Below, piece by piece: positions 9,093-18,190 of a stretch of DNA of 64,000 bases (positions are counted from its first letter, which is position 1; each line of letters starts with the position of its first letter). The notes beneath the pieces were generated by a model. That model searched no databases, was not told the origin of the DNA, and saw nothing but the letters and a program-made list of their open reading frames with translations. A program made the translations under genes and the position numbers. Origin of the DNA: Devosia aquimaris (GTDB lineage: Bacteria > Pseudomonadota > Alphaproteobacteria > Rhizobiales > Devosiaceae). The stretch spans positions 2,345,805 through 2,409,804 of the forward strand of contig NZ_JAIEZN010000001.1 of assembly GCF_020169335.1 (NCBI RefSeq), given 5' to 3'.

Positions 9093-9147
9093 GATGGAGG
9101 GGAGGTCCCGGAACCGTCCAGGGACCACTCCCCCCTCACTCGGCCTC

Positions 9148-9498
9148 TTACGCCTCAGCCGGCTTGGCGAACTCGTCAAAGGCCTCGATGGCATGGGCGG
9201 CATACATCACCGCCGGCCCGGCCCCCAGATAGATGGCCGTTCCCAGCGTCTCCAGCACTTCATCGCGCGAGGCCCCCTGCTCCAGCGCCGATTTAGTATG
9301 AAAGCCGATGCAGTCGTCGCAGCGCACTGCCACCGATATGGCCAGGGCGATCAGCTCCTTGGTCTTGGTATCCAGCGCCTGCGGCTTGAGCGCAGCCTGC
9401 GCCAGGCTGGAAAATCCCTTCATCACGTCGCCCTGTCCCATGCGCAATTCCTTGAGGGCCGGGGAGAGGGATTTGATGTGGTCGTTCCAGCTTTGCAT
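9148..9498 (-). CDS. AhpD-like carboxymuconolactone decarboxylase family protein
   Basis: A 116-residue all-helical CMD-domain protein. The redox-type motif is present: CDDCIGFH, i.e. Cys-x2-Cys-x3-His, preceded by KTKELIALAISVAVR. This is the AhpD/peroxidase-associated branch rather than the true decarboxylase, so an alkylhydroperoxidase or thiol-oxidoreductase role is most likely. The start at 9498 is supported by GGAGAAG eight bases before; the open frame upstream of it is not protein-like. Its promoter region carries an AT-rich dyad. Confidence 0.85.
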   Translation of the reverse strand: MQSWNDHIKSLSPALKELRMGQGDVMKGFSSLAQAALKPQALDTKTKELIALAISVAVRCDDCIGFHTKSALEQGASRDEVLETLGTAIYLGAGPAVMYAAHAIEAFDEFAKPAEA

Positions 9499-9550
9499 GC
9501 GTCTTCTCCAATGCCTGACCGCGCCACCACCGTGGCGGCCTGTCACAAAC

Positions 9551-9566
9551 ATTAGAAATATCTAAT
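9551..9566. promoter_or_regulatory. AT-rich dyad ATTAGA-N4-TCTAAT upstream of the AhpD-like gene
   Basis: A perfect 6-bp dyad with a 4-bp spacer lies 53 bp before the AhpD-like ATG in an AT-rich patch (ATCTAATATATATGAG) that stands out from the GC-rich surroundings. It has the look of an ArsR- or MarR-type operator over a promoter. The regulator is not in the immediate neighbourhood. Confidence 0.45.
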
Positions 9567-9607
9567 ATATATGAGATGCGCCTTGACGCAGATCAACGCG
9601 CCGCCGG

Positions 9608-9982
9608 TCAGGCCTCGATCGGCGCCCGCCGCGCATGCTCCTCGTCGCTGAACAGCCGCGACCGCGTCAGGAAACGCCGCTCGGTGCCATTGTCGAGGCT
9701 GAACATGCCGCCCCGGCCGGGGATGGCGTCGATGATCAACTGCGTATGCTGCCAGTATTCAAACTGGCTGGGCGACATATAGAACGGCGCGCCGCCGATC
9801 TCGCCCATCTTGATGTCGCGGTCGCCCACGATGAAATCGCCCACCGGATAGCACATCGGCGACGAGCCATCGCAACATCCGCCCGATTGGTGAAACATCA
9901 CCTTGCCGTGCCGGGCCTCGATCTCGGCGATCAGCGCCAAGGCCGCCTCTGTCGCCACTACACGCGGTACAGTCTCGTCCAT
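9608..9982 (-). CDS. DUF779 protein (aldehyde dehydrogenase partner)
   Basis: A 124-residue DUF779 protein. The conserved cysteine-rich segment FHQSGGCCDGSSPMCYP and the central SPSQFEYWQHTQLIIDAIPGRGGMFSL are diagnostic. DUF779 genes are commonly found next to acetaldehyde dehydrogenases of the AldB/ExaC/AcoD group, and that is the case here: it lies downstream of aldB on the same strand. Its biochemical role is not established. The 260-bp spacer between the two genes holds a large inverted repeat. Confidence 0.88.
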   Translation of the reverse strand: MDETVPRVVATEAALALIAEIEARHGKVMFHQSGGCCDGSSPMCYPVGDFIVGDRDIKMGEIGGAPFYMSPSQFEYWQHTQLIIDAIPGRGGMFSLDNGTERRFLTRSRLFSDEEHARRAPIEA

Positions 9983-10109
9983 CGCTTGTCTCCCAAAACG
10001 CCATTCCGGTGAGCCGCCCGCCGCAGGAGGAGAGACGGGTTGAAGGTCAGGCCGCCCACCGGAATGAACTGAAGTCCCCGCCTACTGACGAGGATCGGAT
10101 GGAATCGCA

Positions 10110-10234
10110 CTGGGGCTCGCTCCGGCGAACCAGATGGCGTGGTTCCCGAGAACCGGAGCGCAGCGTAGCTTAGGCTACGTGAGCACCGGAAGCGCAGGAA
10201 ACGGCGCCAGATGGTCGCCGGAGCAGAGCCCCAG
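10110..10234. repeat. Large nested inverted repeat downstream of aldB
   Basis: Outer arms at 10110-10139 and 10205-10234 (about 30 bp each, beginning CTGGGGCTC and ending GAGCCCCAG) pair over roughly 27 positions with one bulge on each side. A perfect inner hairpin CGTAGC-TTAG-GCTACG lies at 10164-10179. A direct repeat ACCGGAGCGCAG / ACCGGAAGCGCAG flanks it. The element begins 8 bp after the aldB stop. It could be a REP-like palindromic unit that terminates or stabilises the aldB transcript. The rest of the 9983-10242 gap shows no gene. Confidence 0.7.
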
Positions 10235-10242
10235 ACGATACC

Positions 10243-11763
<1,521 letters not shown>

Positions 11764-11797
11764 GGCATCCTCCCTTGTTTTTGGATGCCAGCAACGT

Positions 11798-11813
11798 TGC
11801 AACCGCCGTGCCA
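11798..11813 (-). promoter_or_regulatory. Sigma-54 (-24/-12) promoter of aldB
   Basis: Read on the minus strand, the sequence is TGGCACGGCGGTTGCA. This matches TGGCACR-N4-TTGCW at every fixed position with correct spacing, and the -12 element ends 35 bp upstream of the aldB ATG. Confidence 0.88.
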
Positions 11814-11923
11814 GTCTTGGCTAAATACCTGCTTTCATTGCCGAAATAACTAGCCTCGACACAGGACTGGACGCGGCGCGAATTCGGATGCAACACTTTG
11901 CCACAACCAGAGACGATGGCGGG

Positions 11924-11939
11924 TGCAACACCTGTTGCA
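11924..11939. promoter_or_regulatory. Palindromic activator-binding site TGCAACACCTGTTGCA
   Basis: This is a perfect 7-bp dyad with a 2-bp spacer, about 110 bp upstream of the aldB -24 element and just before the activator gene. A second, imperfect copy starting TGCAACA lies at 11889. Position and symmetry fit an upstream activating sequence for the adjacent sigma-54 activator, which would also sit over its own promoter. Confidence 0.7.
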
Positions 11940-11967
11940 AACTGCCACAACTGGGAGGAGAGCAGAT

Positions 11968-13818
11968 ATGGATCAAGCGTCCCAGTCCGCCTTGGCGGCG
12001 GCGCGCGAGCGCTTCTTTTCCGGTCAGGACCTGCCCGAGGGCCTGGTGCCTGCGCCCATTCTGCGCTCCTGGCAACGCTGCGCCCAACAGGGGCTCGATG
12101 CCGGCAGCACAATCCGTGCCGAGCCGGTCACCGCCCCCGAACTGCGTGCCCTGCATGAGCAGAACGAAACGCTGCGCCTGCTCTCGCGCTCCGAACTGGT
12201 CTCGCTGCGCACCGAGGCGCGCCTCACCGACAGCGTGGTCATTCTCACCGATGCCAAGGGCCTGGTGCTTGATACCACCGGCAGTCCCGAGTTTGCCGGT
12301 CGCGCTGCCCAGGTTGCCCTGCGTCCTGGCGTCGCCTGGTCCGAGACCTCCACTGGCACCAATGCCATCGGCACTGCCCTGGCCGAGCGCCGCGCCATCG
12401 AGGTGCATGGCGGCGAGCATTTCTTCGAGCCGCATGGCATCCTGCACTGTGCCGCCTCGCCCATTTTCGATCCCTTCGGCAAGCTGGCCGGTGTGCTCGA
12501 CCTCTCGGGCCATGCCTCGGCCGAACACACCCATGCCATGGGCCTGGTGCGCCTCGCCGTCGAACAGATCGAACACCGCTTCTTCGCCCGCGATTTCGAC
12601 GAGATGACCGTGGTGCGCTTCCACCGCTCCGCCGATCTGCTGGGCACAGCGCGCGAGGGCATTCTGGTGTTTGATGGCGCCCGCCTCGTCGCCGGCAATC
12701 GCCGCGCGCTCCATCTTGTCGGACTCGACCGCAAGGCGCTGCGCCAGGCCACCTCCGACGAGATTTTTGAGACTGCAGCTCTCGCCATGGAGCGCGGCGA
12801 ATTGCGCGCCCGCAGTGGCGAGCGCTTCTTTGCCGCCGTCTCCGAGCCGCGCAAGGCGCCTTTGCGCGTCACCGGCACCCTGCCGCGCGCCACCAAGCCG
12901 GCCAAGCCTGCGCCTTTCCTCACCCCGGAGACCCGCGCCGACCTCACCCGCGCCATCCGCCTGGTCAATGCCGAAATCCCCCTGCTGATTGCCGGGGAAA
13001 CCGGCGCCGGCAAGGAGGTTTTTGCCCGCCATCTGCACGGCCTCACCCAGCGCGCCGGCAAGCCTTTCATCGCCATCAACTGTGCCGCCCTGCCCGAGAG
13101 CCTGATCGAGTCCGAGCTTTTCGGCTATCAATCCGGCGCCTTCACCGGCGCCCGCAAGCAGGGCGCCATTGGCCTGGTGCAACAGGCCGAGGGCGGCATC
13201 CTCTTCCTCGATGAAATCGGTGACATGCCGCTGCTGCTGCAGTCGCGCCTGCTGCGGGTGCTTCAGGACAAGGAAGTGGTGCCCCTGGGCGGCGGCACAC
13301 CGCAAAAGGCCGATTTCGTGCCCGTCTGCGCCACCAATCGCGACCTCAAGGCCATGGTCGAGGCTGGCACCTTCCGCGCCGACCTCTATTATCGCATTGC
13401 CCAGTTCACCATCCGCCTGCCGGCGCTGTGCGAGTTCCCCGACCGGGCCACCGTGGTCTCGACCCTGTGGTCCCAGCTTGCCAGTGGCTATCCCGTCCTG
13501 CCCGCGCCGGTGCTCGCCCGCCTGGCCGCCCAGCCCTGGCCAGGCAATTTCCGCGAGCTGACCGGCGCCCTGCGGGCTCTGGCCGCCCTCTGCGAACCCG
13601 ACCGCCCCATCACCCTGGCCGACCTGCCGCAATTCGCCGCTGACACGGCCCCGGCGCCCATCCTGGCCGATACTGACCTTGGCAGCCTCACCGAAGCGGC
13701 CATGCGCCGCGCTGTCGATCAGAACAAGGGCAATCTCTCTGCCGCCGCCCGCGCCTTGGGCATCGACCGCTCCACCCTCTACCGGCGCCTGCTGTGGAAG
13801 GAAAAACTCGACGGCTAG
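11968..13818 (+). CDS. AcoR-like sigma-54-dependent transcriptional activator
   Basis: A 616-residue bacterial enhancer-binding protein. The N-terminal part contains a GAF-type sensor (LTDSVVILTDAKGLVLDT through GVAWSETSTGTNAIGTAL and HFFEPHGILHCAASPIFDP), as in AcoR of acetoin catabolism. The AAA+ domain has Walker A GETGAGKE near 343-350, the sigma-54-contacting GAFTGA loop, and Walker B GGILFLDEIGD. The C-terminus is a Fis-type helix-turn-helix (NLSAAARALGIDRSTLYRRL). GGGAGGAG precedes the ATG. It is divergent from aldB and should activate that gene's sigma-54 promoter. The inducer could be acetoin, ethanol or acetaldehyde; the sequence does not decide. Confidence 0.93.
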   Translation: MDQASQSALAAARERFFSGQDLPEGLVPAPILRSWQRCAQQGLDAGSTIRAEPVTAPELRALHEQNETLRLLSRSELVSLRTEARLTDSVVILTDAKGLVLDTTGSPEFAGRAAQVALRPGVAWSETSTGTNAIGTALAERRAIEVHGGEHFFEPHGILHCAASPIFDPFGKLAGVLDLSGHASAEHTHAMGLVRLAVEQIEHRFFARDFDEMTVVRFHRSADLLGTAREGILVFDGARLVAGNRRALHLVGLDRKALRQATSDEIFETAALAMERGELRARSGERFFAAVSEPRKAPLRVTGTLPRATKPAKPAPFLTPETRADLTRAIRLVNAEIPLLIAGETGAGKEVFARHLHGLTQRAGKPFIAINCAALPESLIESELFGYQSGAFTGARKQGAIGLVQQAEGGILFLDEIGDMPLLLQSRLLRVLQDKEVVPLGGGTPQKADFVPVCATNRDLKAMVEAGTFRADLYYRIAQFTIRLPALCEFPDRATVVSTLWSQLASGYPVLPAPVLARLAAQPWPGNFRELTGALRALAALCEPDRPITLADLPQFAADTAPAPILADTDLGSLTEAAMRRAVDQNKGNLSAAARALGIDRSTLYRRLLWKEKLDG

Positions 13819-13830
13819 CGCCGAAAAAGC

Positions 13831-14889
13831 TCAGTCCTGGCCTGATTGATCCCGCGGCGGATAGGCATGGGCCTGCCCCTGCCAGTCGCGCACAATCCAG
13901 CCGCCATCCGCCGCGGCAATGGCGCTGGCGCCGATGTCGGCCTTGCCGAAGCCGCCGGGAATATCGAGCACATAGATCGGCTGCGCCAGGCCCGAAATTC
14001 GCCCGCGCAACTGGCTCACCAGCGCCTGCCCCTCGGCAATGGACAGCCGGAAATGGCTGGTCCCGGGCGCCAGGTCCGGATGGTGCAGGTAATAGGGCTG
14101 CACCCTGTTCTCGACAAAAGCCTGCATCAGCGCCGCCAGCGTCTCGACATCGTCATTGACGCCCTTGAGCAGCACCGATTGGCTGACCAGCGCCAGCCCG
14201 GCCTTGTGCATCAGCGCCATCCCGGCCTTGGCCGCCGGGGTGAATTCGCGCGGGTGATTGGCATGGATTGCCAGATACGTCGTCTTACCGCTCGCCAGCA
14301 GCGCCGCCACCATGGCGTCGTCGATGCGCTCTGGTTCCACCACCGGCACCCGTGTGTGAAAGCGTACCACTTTGACATGGTCGATGCCGGCGAGCCGCGC
14401 CATCAGATCGCCCAGCCGCCGCGGCGACAGCACCAGCGGATCCCCTCCGGTCAGGATCACTTCCCAGATCTCGCTGTGGCCGGCGATATAGTCCATCGCT
14501 GCATCGAGCTCCGCCGGTGTCAGCGTGCCCAGCCCCTGCGGCCCCACCATTTCGCGGCGGAAGCAGAACCGGCAATAGACCGGGCACACATGCACCGCCT
14601 TGAGCAGCACCCGGTCGGGATAGCGATGCACAATGCCGGTCACCGGCGAATGGCTGAGATCCCCGATCGGGTCCGCCCGCTCGTCCGGCGTCGTTTCCAG
14701 CTCTTCCATACGAGGCACGAACTGCCGCGCCATCGGATCGTCCGGATTCCCAAAATCGATCAGCGCCGCCACGGCCGGCGTGATCGCCACCGCATATTTC
14801 GCCGCCACGGCATCGAGCCCGGTCGCGTCAGGCCCCAGCCCGGCTGCCACCAGTTCATCCACCGTCTTGATGGCCCGCACGACGCTCAT
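13831..14889 (-). CDS. epmB: EF-P (R)-beta-lysine synthesis enzyme EpmB (lysine 2,3-aminomutase type)
   Basis: A 352-residue radical-SAM, PLP-dependent aminomutase. The radical-SAM cluster motif CPVYCRFC gives Cys102, Cys106 and Cys109. It converts (S)-alpha-lysine to (R)-beta-lysine, which EpmA attaches to EF-P. Its ATG overlaps the epmA stop (ATGA) and efp lies just beyond epmA in the opposite direction, which makes the EF-P role far more likely than catabolic lysine degradation. The shorter start at 14889 is preferred over an in-frame start 6 codons upstream because of this overlap. Confidence 0.92.
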   Translation of the reverse strand: MSVVRAIKTVDELVAAGLGPDATGLDAVAAKYAVAITPAVAALIDFGNPDDPMARQFVPRMEELETTPDERADPIGDLSHSPVTGIVHRYPDRVLLKAVHVCPVYCRFCFRREMVGPQGLGTLTPAELDAAMDYIAGHSEIWEVILTGGDPLVLSPRRLGDLMARLAGIDHVKVVRFHTRVPVVEPERIDDAMVAALLASGKTTYLAIHANHPREFTPAAKAGMALMHKAGLALVSQSVLLKGVNDDVETLAALMQAFVENRVQPYYLHHPDLAPGTSHFRLSIAEGQALVSQLRGRISGLAQPIYVLDIPGGFGKADIGASAIAAADGGWIVRDWQGQAHAYPPRDQSGQD

Positions 14890-15944
14890 TCCGCCACCGG
14901 CGCCCACAGCACCGCCTCGATGCGCGGCGCCGCCGTCGCCAGCATCACCAGCCGGTCAAAGCCCAGCGCGACGCCACTGGCCTCCGGCATCAGCGCCAGG
15001 GCCGCCAGGAAATCCTCGTCGATCGGATAGCGCTCACCATAGAGCCGCGCCTTCTCGTCCATCTCGGCCATGAAGCGCCGCCGCTGCTCGTCCGCATCGG
15101 TCAACTCGCCAAAGCCATTGGCCAGTTCCACGCCGCAGGCATAAAGCTCGAAACGCTCGCTCACCCGCCGGTCATCGCCCGCCCGCCGCGCCAGCGCCGC
15201 CTCGGCCGCTGGATAGCGATCGAGCACCGTGATGCGCTCCTTGCCCAGTTGTGGCTCCACCTTGTCGGTGAGGATCAGGCTGAAGAGGTAACTCCAGCTC
15301 CGATCCTCCGGCACCGCCATGCCCAGCGCTGCCATCTGCGCGGCGAGCGCCTCGCCATCGGTGCGCCCTTCGGCGTCCAGGCTGGCGAGGAGATCAATCC
15401 CCGCGTAGCGCGCAAAAGCCTCGACCACGCTCAGCCGCTCGGGCGCGGCAAAGGGATCGCAGGCCCGCTCGCGATAGCGCAACTGCGCAACGCCCGCCGT
15501 CTGCGCCGCGATACCCAGCAGCGCCACACAGTCGGCGATCACAGCGTCATAGCTTTCCCCGGCGCGATACCATTCCAGCATCGTGAACTCGGGATGGTGC
15601 AGCGCGCTGCGCTCGCGATTGCGCCACACATGCCCCAGGCTCGCGATCCGCGTCTCGCCCGCGGCCAAGAGCTTCTTCATCGTGAACTCGGGCGAAGTGT
15701 GCAGATACATCGCCTGCCCCAGCCCGTCATTGCCAATCATCTGCGTGCCGAACGCATGCAGATGGGTCTCATTGCCCGGCGAGCGCTGCAGCCCCGGCGG
15801 ATCGACCATCAAGAAGTCCTGCCCGGCGAGATACCCTCGCACCGCCGCCTCGATGCGGTTGCGCGCCAAAAGGATCGGCCGCCGGTCGGCATGCACCGAT
15901 GGCGTCCACCAAGGCGAGGCAGCGATGGAAGTTGGGTTGCTCAT
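14886..15944 (-). CDS. epmA: EF-P--lysine ligase EpmA (GenX/PoxA)
   Basis: A 352-residue paralogue of the class II lysyl-tRNA synthetase catalytic core without the N-terminal anticodon-binding domain. The synthetase motifs include NRERSALHHPEFTMLEWYRA (motif 2 region), CGVELANGFGELTDADEQ and the motif 3 GVALGFDRL near the C-terminus. It ligates beta-lysine to the conserved lysine of EF-P. It is divergent from efp and overlaps epmB by 4 bases. The ATG at 15944 is used; the upstream extension of the frame is not conserved-looking. Confidence 0.93.
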   Translation of the reverse strand: MSNPTSIAASPWWTPSVHADRRPILLARNRIEAAVRGYLAGQDFLMVDPPGLQRSPGNETHLHAFGTQMIGNDGLGQAMYLHTSPEFTMKKLLAAGETRIASLGHVWRNRERSALHHPEFTMLEWYRAGESYDAVIADCVALLGIAAQTAGVAQLRYRERACDPFAAPERLSVVEAFARYAGIDLLASLDAEGRTDGEALAAQMAALGMAVPEDRSWSYLFSLILTDKVEPQLGKERITVLDRYPAAEAALARRAGDDRRVSERFELYACGVELANGFGELTDADEQRRRFMAEMDEKARLYGERYPIDEDFLAALALMPEASGVALGFDRLVMLATAAPRIEAVLWAPVAE

Positions 15945-16083
15945 GCGCGCTTTATGACACCAAGGCTGGCGATTTGCGCCAAGATAGGGTAGTTGGCGCA
16001 CGAAACTCTATTTCGGCGCCCGGGGCGGCCGCTTCATCGGCCCTGCCTCTAGTACGTGCCATCGCTACGAACAAGGAAGAATA

Positions 16084-16653
16084 ATGGTCAAGGTCATCGC
16101 CTCCTCGCTGCGCAAGGGCAATGTCGTCGAGCAGGACGGCAATCTGCATGTCATCCTGACGGCCGAAAACGTCCACCCCGGCAAGGGCAACTCCATCACC
16201 AACGTCAACATGCGCCGCATTTCCGATGGCGTGAAGGTCGTCGGCCGCTGGCGCACTGTCGAAATGGTCGAAAAGGCCGATGTCGATGATCGCGAATATG
16301 ACTACCTCTATTCCGACAGCGAGGGTCACCACTTCATGGAACCCGTCAGCTTCGAGCAGATCACCGTCCCCGAAGACGTCATCGGCGAACAGGCTGCCTA
16401 TCTCACCGATGGCATGAAGGTTCACCTCAAGACCTTCGAGGGAAATGCCCTGTCCATGGAACTCCCCCAGCGCGTCACGGTCGAAATCGCCGAGACCGAG
16501 CCGGTGGTCAAGGGCCAGACGGCCTCGTCTTCCTACAAGCCCGCCGTGCTGACCAATGGCCTCAAGTGCATGGTCCCGCCCCATATCGGCGCCGGCACCC
16601 GCATCGTCATCCTCACCGAAGACAATTCCTACGTTGAGCGTGCCAAAGACTGA
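16084..16653 (+). CDS. efp: Translation elongation factor P
   Basis: A 189-residue, three-domain EF-P. The modification loop reads HPGKGN with Lys34 as the residue that receives beta-lysine. The C-terminal OB-fold signature ([18 protein letters not shown]) is near the end. EF-P relieves ribosome stalling at proline stretches. AAGGAAG precedes the ATG, and a strong terminator lies 30 bp after the stop. The divergent epmA-epmB pair supplies the modification enzymes. Confidence 0.97.
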   Translation: MVKVIASSLRKGNVVEQDGNLHVILTAENVHPGKGNSITNVNMRRISDGVKVVGRWRTVEMVEKADVDDREYDYLYSDSEGHHFMEPVSFEQITVPEDVIGEQAAYLTDGMKVHLKTFEGNALSMELPQRVTVEIAETEPVVKGQTASSSYKPAVLTNGLKCMVPPHIGAGTRIVILTEDNSYVERAKD

Positions 16654-16683
16654 TCCGGACGCTGCGGCTCCCACCCATTGGAG

Positions 16684-16705
16684 CGGGCCCTGCGGGGCCC
16701 GTTTT
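16684..16705 (+). terminator. Rho-independent terminator of efp
   Basis: CGGGCCC pairs with GGGCCCG around a TGCG loop, followed by TTTT. Confidence 0.85.
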
Positions 16706-16793
16706 GCTGTCCGCCAGCATGCCCACTGATCGCATCTGGCCCGCGGCGCGTACCCGGCTTAACCTACAGTCTCCGTCACCGATCGGCCGCGCC

Positions 16794-17516
16794 ATGACCG
16801 CCTCGCTCTATCCCGCCGATTTCTATGACAACCGCCGCGCCCATACGGCCCATGCCGCGCGCCGCCTGCTCTCGGCCCTGCCCGCCAATCTGCCGCGCCA
16901 GAGCCTGGCCGATATCGGCTGCGGCACCGGCACCTGGCTGGCCACGGCCCTCGCCATGGGCGCCACCACCGCCTTTGGCATCGAGGGCGATTGGGTCACC
17001 CCGGACATGCTGGACGATGCCGCCATCGTCTTCACCGCCCACGATCTTGAACAGCCCTTTGCCCTGCCCCGCGTCGATCTCGCGCTCTCGCTCGAGGTCG
17101 CCGAGCATCTGAGCCCCGCCCGCGCGCCCGGCTTTGTCGCCGATCTCGTCGCCCTCGCCCCCGCCGTGCTGTTCTCTGCTGCCATTCCCGGCCAGGGCGG
17201 CGTCGGCCACGCCAATGAGCAATGGCAAAGCTGGTGGGCGGCGCACTTTGCCAGCCATGGCTACGCCGCCCATGACGTCATCCGCCCCGTCATCTGGGCT
17301 GATGATGCCATCCCCGCCTGGTATCGCCAGAATGCTGTGCTCTATCTCGCCGCGCCACTGGCGACGCAGCTGGGTCTCACGCCCACCGACCCGGCCCTTC
17401 TCGACACGGTCCATCCCAGCTTCTGGGCCCGCGCCAATCGCGAACTGGCCTATGCCAATGCCCTGCCGGAATCCGAAGTTCTCCGTCGCCAGGCTCAACA
17501 GGCCCAGCAGCAATAG
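16794..17516 (+). CDS. Class I SAM-dependent methyltransferase
   Basis: A 240-residue Rossmann-fold methyltransferase with SAM motif I LADIGCGTGTW (near residues 39-49), the acidic ribose-binding residue in FGIEGDW, and an LSLEVAEHL motif. The substrate is not evident. The ATG at 16794 (MTASLYP) was preferred; an upstream in-frame start at 16704 would put the start inside the efp terminator region. It converges on the ThuA gene with 6 bp between stops. Confidence 0.82.
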   Translation: MTASLYPADFYDNRRAHTAHAARRLLSALPANLPRQSLADIGCGTGTWLATALAMGATTAFGIEGDWVTPDMLDDAAIVFTAHDLEQPFALPRVDLALSLEVAEHLSPARAPGFVADLVALAPAVLFSAAIPGQGGVGHANEQWQSWWAAHFASHGYAAHDVIRPVIWADDAIPAWYRQNAVLYLAAPLATQLGLTPTDPALLDTVHPSFWARANRELAYANALPESEVLRRQAQQAQQQ

Positions 17517-17522
17517 CCCGGC

Positions 17523-18170
17523 CTAGCGCGCCGCCCAGATCAGCCCGCGCCGCAGGATTTCGCGCACCGGCCCGCCGGCCAGCTCGTCGGCTGTGTGCCC
17601 CAACGAGGAATAGAACACCCGCCCCCGGTCATGGGTGGTGGTGAACACCACCGGCATCACCACATCCTTGCGCCACGGGTGGAATTCCCCGGAAAACACC
17701 GTCGTCGCCAGCACCTCAACGGCCGGATCAAAGTTGAGGTAGTACTGCTCGGAAGTGTGTTCGAAGCTCTCGATCCCCGCCATGATGGGGTGGTCGTTTC
17801 GCGTAACATCCACCGTGTAGGTGATGATATTGCCCGGATGCTGCACCCAGTAGCAGCTCGCCGCATAGCGGAACGGCACCGAGCTGCGAAAGCTGGTCGC
17901 CAGCCCCATGTGATAGCCCGCCAGCCCCGTCCCGGCCCGCACCGCCGCAATCAGCCGCTCCATCTTTTCGGGCGCCAGCACCCCATCGGTGATCACTGGC
18001 ACCACCAAATCATTCTCGCCCACGTCCGCAGCGCCCAGTGCGTCATAGTCCGGCGTCACGGTCACCGCAAAGCCCTCGGCCTCCAGCAGCTCCCGCACCA
18101 CATGCGCACCGCGCTCAGGCGTATGCAGCTCCATCCCGCCCCAGACCACGAGAGCCTTCTTTGCCGTCAT
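17523..18170 (-). CDS. ThuA-domain protein
   Basis: A 215-residue protein of the ThuA-like fold (class I glutamine-amidotransferase-like). Typical features are VVWGGMELHTPERGAHVV at the N-terminus, GLAGYHMGLATSF, the YWVQHPG-type central strand, and RGRVFYSSLGHTADE at the C-terminus. ThuA-type proteins occur in sugar utilisation loci and are linked to trehalose/disaccharide 3-keto metabolism; the precise reaction here is unknown. GAGGAG sits before the ATG at 18170. A GTG at 18194 overlapping the upstream stop is an alternative start. It is the last gene of the long minus-strand sugar locus. Confidence 0.85.
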   Translation of the reverse strand: MTAKKALVVWGGMELHTPERGAHVVRELLEAEGFAVTVTPDYDALGAADVGENDLVVPVITDGVLAPEKMERLIAAVRAGTGLAGYHMGLATSFRSSVPFRYAASCYWVQHPGNIITYTVDVTRNDHPIMAGIESFEHTSEQYYLNFDPAVEVLATTVFSGEFHPWRKDVVMPVVFTTTHDRGRVFYSSLGHTADELAGGPVREILRRGLIWAAR

Positions 18171-18190
18171 CGCACTGCTCCTCGAGACCG

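Noticed and set aside
11821..13632. 603-codon open frame opposite the AcoR-like regulator
   Set aside because: Same reason: the plus strand shows intact AAA+ and helix-turn-helix motifs.
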